Below, piece by piece: positions 14,147 through 20,933 of a DNA stretch of 20,933 bases; positions within the stretch are counted from its first letter, which is position 1, and each line of letters begins with the position of its first letter. Below the pieces are notes generated by a model. That model did no database searches and was not told the DNA's origin. It worked only from the letters and a program-made list of their open reading frames with translations. Source of the stretch: UBA6624 sp964507645 (GTDB lineage: Bacteria; UBP7; UBA6624); contig CAZDPU010000017.1 of assembly GCA_964507645.1 (NCBI GenBank), positions 1 through 20,933 of the forward strand, read 5' to 3'. The position numbers and the translations under genes were made by a program.

Positions 14147-15670
14147 ATGAATGCAGCATACCTAGACTGGTCAATCATATTTTTTACATGGGCTGTTATG
14201 GTTCTTTCTGTCCCGATTGCAAAAAAATATATGAGAAGTGTTGCTGATTATCTTTCTGCAGGAAGATCAGCTGGACGATACATACTTTCCGTTGCACAAG
14301 GCATTGCGGCACTTGGCGCAATCTCTGTTGTCGCTATAATGGAGCAAAATTACATTGCAGGTTTTTCGATGTCCTGGTGGGGGCTTACGATGAATCTTGT
14401 TGTTCTGGGGGTGACGGCTTCCGGGTGGGTTATTTACAGGTTCAGAGAGACCAGATGTTTGACTTTAGCTGAGTTTTTTGAAAGAAGATATAACAAAAAA
14501 TTTAGAATTTTTTCCGGNNNNNNNNNNNNNNNNNNNNNNNNNNNNNNNNNNNNNNNNNNNNNNNNNNNNNNNNNNNNNNNNNNNNNNNNNNNNNNNNNNN
14601 NNNNNNNNNNNNNNNNNCTCTTTATGTTGTTTATCCCAATAATTGCTTACACTGTTTTGCATCATCCAGATTTTGCTAATGAAGCGGGTTTTGTTAACTC
14701 CGTTTTAAATAGCGGGGCTAGTGACACAGCTGTAAGCCAAATGCGTGTCCCAACTGTTCTGGTTTCAATGTTGCCTCCCGGTTTAATGGGGGCTTTTGCA
14801 GCAGTTATGTTGGCCGCTTTCATAAGTACTCATGACACCTATCTTCACTCCTGGGGCAGCATCTTTGTTCAAGATGTTTATATGCCATTCCAAAAAAAGC
14901 CACTTAGTCCTGAAAAACACTTAAAGGTTTTGAGGTGGTCAACAATTGGTGTTGCAATTTTTATATTCATGTTTTCCTTGATATTCCAACAAAGCGAGTA
15001 CATTCTTTTATTCTTTGCAATTACGGGAGCAATTTTCTTTGGAGGATCAGGAGCGGTTCTGATTGGAGGACTCTATTGGAAGAGAGGGACATCTCAAGGG
15101 GCATGGTGGGCAATGTCGCTCGGGGCGTCTTTGTCTGTTTTCGGCATATTTGGAGAAAGGCATATTGCCAGTTGGCCCAATTGGCTTAATGGGCAGGTGA
15201 TGACAGGAATTGTTATTGCATGTTGTATTGTTGCATACGTTGTTGCTTCACTGAATTCAAAACAAAAAGGTGTTAATCTAGACAAGTTGTTGCATCGTGG
15301 AAAATATGAAACCAAAAAAGAAAAAAAATTAATCCAAAGTGAGGTCCCAAGAGGGCTAAAGGCAATAGGGATTACTGAAGAATTTACCAAGTCTGATCGC
15401 AGGCTTTATTACCTTACTTACACATGGGTAATTGGATGGTTTTTGGTTTTTCTGGTTGGCACAATATACAACCTTAACGTAGATGTTTTAGATGATCAGT
15501 GGGTATCATTTTGGAAAATATACATGTGGGTTAATGTTGTTGCTGCAATTTTCGTTACGATTTGGTTTACACGCAATGGATTCAAGGATTTAAAGGAAAT
15601 GCTTAAACGGCTCAAGAACAGAAAAATAGACGTTAATGACAATGGGATTATTTCAGAAAATGATATTTAG
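14147..15670 (+). CDS. Sodium/solute symporter (SSS family), interrupted by an assembly gap
   Basis: Multi-helix sodium-coupled transporter. The part before the gap (123 full codons) includes helix YLDWSIIFFTWAVMVLSVPI, the SADYLSAGRS-like SVADYLSAGRSAG motif and TLAEFFERRYNKKFRIF, all typical of the family. The part after the gap (351 codons) has the conserved LPPGLMGAFAAVMLAAFIST helix and further membrane segments to a charged C-terminus. A 100-N block (14518-14617) lies between. The frame happens to be consistent across it, but 100 N usually marks unknown length, and relative to normal members (often 500-620 residues) more than 33 residues, possibly about 100-150, are missing. The substrate is likely a sugar or glycan breakdown product, judging by neighbours only. 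Confidence 0.9.
   Translation: MNAAYLDWSIIFFTWAVMVLSVPIAKKYMRSVADYLSAGRSAGRYILSVAQGIAALGAISVVAIMEQNYIAGFSMSWWGLTMNLVVLGVTASGWVIYRFRETRCLTLAEFFERRYNKKFRIFSXXXXXXXXXXXXXXXXXXXXXXXXXXXXXXXXXXLFMLFIPIIAYTVLHHPDFANEAGFVNSVLNSGASDTAVSQMRVPTVLVSMLPPGLMGAFAAVMLAAFISTHDTYLHSWGSIFVQDVYMPFQKKPLSPEKHLKVLRWSTIGVAIFIFMFSLIFQQSEYILLFFAITGAIFFGGSGAVLIGGLYWKRGTSQGAWWAMSLGASLSVFGIFGERHIASWPNWLNGQVMTGIVIACCIVAYVVASLNSKQKGVNLDKLLHRGKYETKKEKKLIQSEVPRGLKAIGITEEFTKSDRRLYYLTYTWVIGWFLVFLVGTIYNLNVDVLDDQWVSFWKIYMWVNVVAAIFVTIWFTRNGFKDLKEMLKRLKNRKIDVNDNGIISENDI
14518..14617. other. Assembly gap of 100 N
   Basis: Exactly 100 undetermined bases inside the symporter gene. The round number suggests a scaffolding placeholder. 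Sequence content and true length here are unknown. Confidence 0.99.
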
Positions 15671-16610
15671 CAGGCACGAGAGAAACCCAATAATCACAAG
15701 GGAAGACATTCCACTTAGCTGCACAGGGGGTATTGAAAGTAGCTCTGTCTTCAACCCTGGGGCAATTTTTATTGATGGGGAGTTTCACTTGATATTAAGG
15801 GTTCAAAACAGGCAAAGGAAAACCTTTTTAACGCATTGCAAAAGCAAGGACGGGGTGAATTTCTCAGTCAGTGAAAACTCAATCAAGGTTAACGGAGTTG
15901 AAAATCTAGGATTGGAAATATTTCATATTTACGATCCCAGAATTACAAAAATTGAAAATGATATTTTTGTCTCAGTCGCAATTGATATTGAAGGCGGGTG
16001 CAGGATTGCACTTTTCCGTTTAAAGGATTTCAAAGAAATGGATTTAGTTTATGTTGGGCCAAATGATTCAAGGAATGGTGTTCTTTTCCCAGAGAAGATA
16101 AATAATCACTATTGCCTGCTTGATCGCCCGAATAATCAATTTTCTGGAGGAGTCCTGTCTGGATCTCAGATTTGCCTTTCAGCATCTCTTGACTTGTTGA
16201 CATGGGGAGGCTCTGTTCCCGTTATGAATGGGAACTATCATTATTGGGATGAGTTGATTGGAGCTGGACCGCCTCCGTTAAAAACAAAAGAGGGCTGGCT
16301 GTTTTTTTACCATGGAGTAGCAACTCACTTCATGAGCAGCAATATTTACCAAGTAGGAGTTGTTTTGCTTGATTTGAAAAATCCTGACAAGGTTCTTTCA
16401 AGGTGTCCGCACAACATCTTCGAACCAAGAGAGCCTTATGAGCTTGTCGGACAGGTCCCAAATGTTGTTTTCCCGACAGGAATGGTTTCAAACTCTGATT
16501 CCGGGGCTTTGGAAAATTCAAGTGAATTGTTCATGTATTACGGGGCTGCAGATTCTTCTGTCTGTCTTGCAAAAACAACAGTTCAGGCAGTTTTAGATTG
16601 TCTCGAATGA
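15660..16610 (+). CDS. GH130 family beta-mannoside phosphorylase
   Basis: Five-bladed beta-propeller enzyme of family GH130, which phosphorolyses beta-mannosides such as mannosyl-glucose, mannooligosaccharides or Man-beta-1,4-GlcNAc to mannose-1-phosphate. Seen: N-terminal SRHERNPIIT, FNPGAIFIDGEFHLILRVQN, YDPRIT near residue 92 carrying the Asp expected to be the general acid, LFPEKINNHY, IGAGPPPLKTKEGWLFFYHG, LLDLKNPDKVL, VPNVVFPTG and a C-terminal YYGAADSSVCLA. Of the two ATGs, 15660 gives a family-like N-terminus and an 11-base overlap with the symporter; 15636 would add eight residues. There is no signal peptide, so it is cytoplasmic. Pairing with the GH38 mannosidase and a symporter suggests breakdown of imported mannosides, perhaps the N-glycan core Man-GlcNAc, as known for some Bacteroides GH130 enzymes. 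The exact substrate is not assignable. Confidence 0.93.
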   Translation: MIFSRHERNPIITREDIPLSCTGGIESSSVFNPGAIFIDGEFHLILRVQNRQRKTFLTHCKSKDGVNFSVSENSIKVNGVENLGLEIFHIYDPRITKIENDIFVSVAIDIEGGCRIALFRLKDFKEMDLVYVGPNDSRNGVLFPEKINNHYCLLDRPNNQFSGGVLSGSQICLSASLDLLTWGGSVPVMNGNYHYWDELIGAGPPPLKTKEGWLFFYHGVATHFMSSNIYQVGVVLLDLKNPDKVLSRCPHNIFEPREPYELVGQVPNVVFPTGMVSNSDSGALENSSELFMYYGAADSSVCLAKTTVQAVLDCLE

Positions 16611-19333
16611 CACATCCAAAGAAAGCCTTTGTCGTCTCTCATACACATTGGGATAGAGAATGGTATAGGACTTACCATGACTTCAAGGTTGACCTTTCAG
16701 TTGTTGTTAGGGAAGTTTTAGATCTTCTAGAGGGGGACAGTGAGTTCAACCATTTCGTTCTTGATGGGCAGACAATCATACTTAGAGATTATCTTTCAAT
16801 TTTCCCAGAAGACAGAAATCGCATAAAAAACTTGGTTAAAGAGGGGAAGTTGTCATTAGGTCCTTGGTACATTCTCCCAGATGAGTTTTTGATAAGTTCT
16901 GAATCTACTGTAAGGAATTTGGTTTTCGGATCTCAAACAGCCGAAGAATTCGGAGGGGTTCAGGATGTTGGATATATGCCAGATTCTTTTGGGCATGTTG
17001 CACAGGTTCCTCAAATATTAAAGAATGTCGGTATAGGTTCATTTATATACACTCGTGGATCTGGTCCCGAAATCGACAAGTTGGGGTACGAGTATTTTTG
17101 GGAAGCTCCTGATGGGAGCAAGGTTCTTGCAATCAACCAATGTAACGGTTACTGCAACGCAGCAGGTCTTGGCTTGGAGGAAATTTGGCATGCACATACA
17201 AAAAGAGAGGTAGATCTTGATTTAGCATCAAAGCAAGTCAAAGATCTTTTTTCAAAAATGTCAAAACTTTCAAACTCAAAAAGCTTTTTGTTGAACAACG
17301 GTTGTGACCACTTCCCGCCGCAAAGAGATTTTGATGACGTTTTAAAAAAACTCAAGAAAGATTTTCCGGAAACAACCTTTGAGCATTCCGGATTCAGAGA
17401 TTTCGTTGATTCGGTTTATATGGATTCAGAATCATTTAAAACGCATTCAGGGGAATTGCTTTCAGGCTACCATCACTTCATCCTTTCGGGAGTTTGGTCT
17501 GCAAGAGTTTATTTAAAGCAAATGAATGACAATGCTCAAACATGGCTTTCTGGAATTCTTGAGCCCATGAGTGCTTATTCTTATTTTTCCCTTGATAAAA
17601 GATACCCCTCAGAGCATATTTCAAACTCCTGGAAGAAGCTTCTTGAGAACCATCCACATGATTCAATATGCGGGTGTAGCATAGATGAGGTTCACAGAGA
17701 GATGATTCCAAGGTTCAATGCAGTTGTAGAAACTTCAGAATCTGTTTTACAAAAGCAGTTGAGTGAAATCCTGCCAACATTCGCTAGAAAGGAAAAAGAT
17801 GATGGTGAAACATGTCTAACAGCCTTTAACCCATTGCCAGAAAAAAGAAAATGCCTAATCGAAAGGCTCGTTGTATTCCAGCCGTTTGATGGATGTTTGG
17901 ACGATTTTACTCTTGTTGATTCATCAGGCGATGAAATACCTTTCATAGTAACTGAAGAGTCATGCTTCCAAAGATTTTGGGCAATTGATTACCGAAGGGA
18001 AACCGATAATGAAAAAAACATGGAAAGATTCCATCTTTATCAAGAGAAATTTTCTGAAAAAGTTGCAAAAACAGCAAAGGAGAAAAATGAATTTGATACA
18101 TTTTTCAATATTCAGTTTATTGACACCCTCCCTGCTGTTGGGCATAAGGTATATTTTTTCAAAAAAGAAAAAAGGACCAAAAAGCCAAGATCAACAATCA
18201 AGGTTGGTCCAAGTTGTTTAGAGAATGAATTTCTAAAAGTATCTGTAAACCAGAATGGAACAATAAACATGTTGAACAAGGTCACAAAGCACCAATACGA
18301 AAGTCTAAACATTTTAGAAAGCTCTGGCGACGTAGGAGATGAATACGATTACAGCCCATGTCAAAACAAAACTGTAATCACTTCAGAAGAAACGATTGCC
18401 TCAGTCAAGGTTGTTGAGGAAACTGGATATCGAGGGGCGATTCAGATTGATTTCAATTTAAATTTGCCTTCCTCTGTGAACAACAAAAGAAATGACAGAG
18501 TTCAGGCGACAAAAAAATGCAGTGTTAAGGTCAATATTTCACTTGAGCATCTTGAACCATATGTCCGAATCAAAACAACATTTGACAACCAGGTTGAGGA
18601 CCACAGGCTAAGGGCTGGATTTGGGATGCCTCACACGCAAAGTGTTTTTTCAGATGGGCATTTTTACACAAACGAAAGACCTCTTGTTTTTCCTGCGGCG
18701 GAAGATTGGGCTCAACCTCCAACAAAAACATACCCACAACAAGATTTTTCATTTTGTTCCGATGGTGAAAATGGCCTAGCGGTTTTTTCAAAAGGGTTAC
18801 ATGAAATCGAAATGAAGAGAGGGAGGCTTTGGCTGACGCTCCTAAGGGGTGTTGGATGGCTTTCGAGAGATGATTTTGAATCACGCAAAAACAATAATGC
18901 TGGACCAACAATTCACACTCCCGATGCGCAGTGTAAGGGGTTAAACTCTTACGAGTATGCGCTCTACCCATTTACGGGAGATTGGGTTGATGCACGCGTT
19001 AAACATTGGGCAACACGCTACAAAACACCAATCAAATCAATGCAAGGGGTTAAGGATGATTCCATTTCCGATAACTGGTTGTTAGAGAAGGAGAATGATG
19101 CAGTTGCCATTACAGCAATCAAGAAGCACGAAAGCAGGGATACGATGGTTGTCAGAATGGTTAACCTCACAGGCGAGAACGTTGTTGAAAAGATTCAAAC
19201 TTCAAAAAAGATAAAAACATGTTGGAAGGTAAACCTCCTTGAGTCAAGAGAGGCTGAGGTTGACAGTAAATCGGACTACTTTGAAGCAAATTTAAAACCT
19301 TATGAAATAGGTACTTTTGAGGTTGGTTTTTAA
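16607..19333 (+). CDS. GH38 family alpha-mannosidase
   Basis: Zinc-dependent retaining alpha-mannosidase, 908 residues from the ATG that overlaps the GH130 stop (ATGA); a TTG nine bases upstream is possible but less likely. Seen: SHTHWDREWY near the N-terminus with zinc ligands His14 and Asp16, GYMPDSFGH with the predicted nucleophile Asp126, GVWSARVYLKQMND near residue 300 and NHPHDSICGCS near 350 with a further zinc His, then a long C-terminal GH38C beta domain. The length and the HTHWDREWY motif resemble the bacterial alpha-mannosidase / mannosylglycerate hydrolase branch. There is no signal peptide, so it acts in the cytoplasm. It would remove alpha-mannose residues before or after GH130 acts. 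The true substrate, mannosylglycerate or glycan-derived oligomannose, is open; the GH130 neighbour favours the latter. Confidence 0.94.
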   Translation: MTHPKKAFVVSHTHWDREWYRTYHDFKVDLSVVVREVLDLLEGDSEFNHFVLDGQTIILRDYLSIFPEDRNRIKNLVKEGKLSLGPWYILPDEFLISSESTVRNLVFGSQTAEEFGGVQDVGYMPDSFGHVAQVPQILKNVGIGSFIYTRGSGPEIDKLGYEYFWEAPDGSKVLAINQCNGYCNAAGLGLEEIWHAHTKREVDLDLASKQVKDLFSKMSKLSNSKSFLLNNGCDHFPPQRDFDDVLKKLKKDFPETTFEHSGFRDFVDSVYMDSESFKTHSGELLSGYHHFILSGVWSARVYLKQMNDNAQTWLSGILEPMSAYSYFSLDKRYPSEHISNSWKKLLENHPHDSICGCSIDEVHREMIPRFNAVVETSESVLQKQLSEILPTFARKEKDDGETCLTAFNPLPEKRKCLIERLVVFQPFDGCLDDFTLVDSSGDEIPFIVTEESCFQRFWAIDYRRETDNEKNMERFHLYQEKFSEKVAKTAKEKNEFDTFFNIQFIDTLPAVGHKVYFFKKEKRTKKPRSTIKVGPSCLENEFLKVSVNQNGTINMLNKVTKHQYESLNILESSGDVGDEYDYSPCQNKTVITSEETIASVKVVEETGYRGAIQIDFNLNLPSSVNNKRNDRVQATKKCSVKVNISLEHLEPYVRIKTTFDNQVEDHRLRAGFGMPHTQSVFSDGHFYTNERPLVFPAAEDWAQPPTKTYPQQDFSFCSDGENGLAVFSKGLHEIEMKRGRLWLTLLRGVGWLSRDDFESRKNNNAGPTIHTPDAQCKGLNSYEYALYPFTGDWVDARVKHWATRYKTPIKSMQGVKDDSISDNWLLEKENDAVAITAIKKHESRDTMVVRMVNLTGENVVEKIQTSKKIKTCWKVNLLESREAEVDSKSDYFEANLKPYEIGTFEVGF

Positions 19334-19334
19334 A

Positions 19335-20933
19335 GTGAGAATTAAATTCCCCATACTTGTACTTTTTGTTTTAGCAATGTCCGCACAAAAAGGAATTGTT
19401 GTCGCTGACAATCAGGTAGCTGTTGATAAAGGCGCGCAGGTTTTGCAAAATGGGAATGCTTTTGATGCGGCTGTAACAACAGCGCTTGTTCTTGGCATTA
19501 CACACCCTCAAAGCAGTGGAATTGGTGGAGGGGGTTTTGCGGTTTTCAAAAACGGGGACAGTGTAAACTCTATTGATTTTAGGGAAATGGCTCCAGGGAG
19601 CTTCCACCCAGATGTTTTCCTTGGTGAAAAAAGTTCAAAAACAGGAGCATGGGCTGTTGGAGTTCCAGGAGAATTGGCAGGATTATTCGCACTTCATAAA
19701 GGGCGAGGCTTGCTTCCTTGGAAAGATGTTGTTTCTCCAGCGACTAAACTTGCAGAAGAAGGCTTTGTTGTTGGTTCAGTTCTTGCAAATGCAATCAGAT
19801 TAAATTCACAATCAATCATGGATGATGATGGTTTGAGATCAGTATTTGCCCCCAATGGGGAATTATTGAAGGAGGGAGACATTTGCAAACGGCCAAATCT
19901 TGCAAGAACATTGAAAAAATTAGAGTCCGGCCTGGCCGATTTTTATAGTTGGGATACGGCAGAGAGGACTGTTTCTTTTCTTAACTCCAAATCAGGTGAT
20001 TTTAATTTGGCTGATTTTGAATTTTATGAAACGAAATATAGAGAACCGATAAAAGGAGATTATCACGGTTTTCAAATTTACAGCATGCCCCCTCCGTCAT
20101 CAGGAGGTATTGCAATACTTGAGATGCTCGGGATATTCGAGTCCTCAGGGTTGGTTTTTGACGAAAGCTTGAATTCAACCAGGACTTTTATTCATGCTAT
20201 GACACATGCTTTTGCTGACAGAGCGGCGTATGGGGGAGACCCTGATTTTTCCAACATTCCAATTGATAGACTCTTGAATCGAGGCTTGCACAAAACATTA
20301 TTAATATGGTCCCCAAGAGAGGGGCCTCAACCTACCCAAGAATCAGGGCTTGCATCAATAAGGGGAGAGCTGCCAATTTCAAACCAGAATGATGACAGTG
20401 GGACAACACACTTTTCAATATTAGATAAGTTTGGCAATGCTGTTGCATTGACATCAACAATCAATTTAGCATTTGGGTCCAAGATGATGGATCCAGAAAC
20501 AGGCATAATCTTCAACAATGAAATGGATGATTTTGCAGCAAGGCCAGGAGTGCCAAATGCTTTTGGGTTGATTCAAGGAGAATCAAATGCTCCAGATGCA
20601 AAAAAAAGGCCTCTTTCCTCGATGTCACCAACCATAGTTATGGAAGGGGGAGATGTCTATCTTGCACTGGGTGCTTCTGGCGGCCCAAGGATTATCACCG
20701 GAACAATTCAGACTCTTTTAAGGATACTTGATGGAGGGATGAGCCCAGAAGATGCAATTTCTACTCCAAGGACCCATCACCAATGGCTTCCTACAACAGT
20801 TTGGCATGAGCGCAACTTCCCTCCAGACATCATCAAAGACCTTCAGAAAGAGGGGTTTGTTCTCAAGATTGGATCAAGCGGTGTTGTCCAGGTCGCAATG
20901 TTGAAGGATGGTAAATTTGATGGTGCTGCAGAT
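19335..20933 (+). CDS. ggt: Gamma-glutamyltransferase precursor (partial, C-terminus missing)
   Basis: Exported N-terminal-nucleophile enzyme that cleaves gamma-glutamyl bonds, for example in glutathione. It opens with GTG at 19335, one base after the GH38 stop, and runs to the window edge for 533 codons. Seen: a signal peptide (FPILVLFVLAMSA, cut near residue 18), ADNQVAVDKGAQVLQNGNAF, GIGGGGFAVF, the large-subunit block MPPPSSGGIA, and the autoprocessing site DSGTTHFS with the predicted nucleophile Thr357, followed by the small-subunit motifs LTSTIN, LSSMSPTIV and GASGGPRIITG. Only about ten to twenty residues of the small subunit should be missing, judging from family length. It would act outside the cytoplasmic membrane. 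Its link to the mannoside genes is unclear beyond probable co-transcription. Confidence 0.95.
   Translation, partial: MRIKFPILVLFVLAMSAQKGIVVADNQVAVDKGAQVLQNGNAFDAAVTTALVLGITHPQSSGIGGGGFAVFKNGDSVNSIDFREMAPGSFHPDVFLGEKSSKTGAWAVGVPGELAGLFALHKGRGLLPWKDVVSPATKLAEEGFVVGSVLANAIRLNSQSIMDDDGLRSVFAPNGELLKEGDICKRPNLARTLKKLESGLADFYSWDTAERTVSFLNSKSGDFNLADFEFYETKYREPIKGDYHGFQIYSMPPPSSGGIAILEMLGIFESSGLVFDESLNSTRTFIHAMTHAFADRAAYGGDPDFSNIPIDRLLNRGLHKTLLIWSPREGPQPTQESGLASIRGELPISNQNDDSGTTHFSILDKFGNAVALTSTINLAFGSKMMDPETGIIFNNEMDDFAARPGVPNAFGLIQGESNAPDAKKRPLSSMSPTIVMEGGDVYLALGASGGPRIITGTIQTLLRILDGGMSPEDAISTPRTHHQWLPTTVWHERNFPPDIIKDLQKEGFVLKIGSSGVVQVAMLKDGKFDGAAD

Noticed and set aside
19573..19803. 76-codon plus-strand frame near the window end
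   Set aside because: It lies in a second frame of the gamma-glutamyltransferase gene, whose own frame carries all family motifs.
1..20933. tRNA genes, CRISPR arrays, insertion sequences, prophage or defence genes
   Set aside because: No cloverleaf-like segment, regular spaced repeats, transposase motifs or terminal inverted repeats were seen; the region is almost entirely coding for metabolic genes.

Overview
The window is a compact, AT-rich bacterial chromosome segment (roughly 40% G+C by eye). Evidence for Bacteria: a lipobox-type PstS lipoprotein, Sec signal peptides, Shine-Dalgarno sites before pstS and phoU, and a complete bacterial Pst transporter. Gene gaps are tiny or negative, several starts are GTG or TTG, and many genes lack a clear ribosome binding site. 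Gene content (hut genes, peptidases, CBM9-like protein, sodium/solute symporter, mannan enzymes) would suit an uncultured marine heterotroph, for instance a Marinimicrobia/SAR406-like lineage, but that placement is a guess. A run of 100 N inside the symporter shows this is an assembled scaffold. No tRNA, rRNA, CRISPR array or mobile element was seen, and no gene-free stretch exceeds 100 bases.

Region 1 (1-5621) is for histidine and peptide catabolism. It holds hutI (partial, minus), an M32 carboxypeptidase (plus), and a minus-strand operon of an M24 Xaa-Pro peptidase, an unrecognised 164-residue protein and hutU.

Region 2 (5689-12405) is a phosphate locus: a secreted PI-PLC-like phosphodiesterase, a PhoU domain fused to a PhoB/OmpR-type winged helix, then pstS, pstC, pstA, two pstB genes and an ordinary phoU. 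Two things stand out. The PhoU-winged-helix fusion looks like a one-component phosphate regulator that could link the Pst/PhoU sensing branch to DNA without a PhoR/PhoB phosphorelay. The two PstB ATPases are degenerate in complementary ways: PstB1 keeps LSGGQ but has lost the Q-loop Gln and H-loop His, while PstB2 keeps Walker A, Q-loop and H-loop but has LSLEQ instead of LSGGQ. A PstB1-PstB2 heterodimer would have one consensus and one degenerate ATP site, as known for asymmetric ABC exporters.

Region 3 (12432-20933) follows on the same strand with almost no spacing: a histone-deacetylase-family amidohydrolase, a secreted CBM9-like protein, a sodium/solute symporter, a GH130 mannoside phosphorylase, a GH38 alpha-mannosidase and a gamma-glutamyltransferase (partial at the window end). 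GH38 plus GH130 plus a symporter suggests use of mannose-containing oligosaccharides such as N-glycan cores. Because GH130 enzymes consume inorganic phosphate, the position directly behind the pst-phoU genes may be meaningful, but this is inference.
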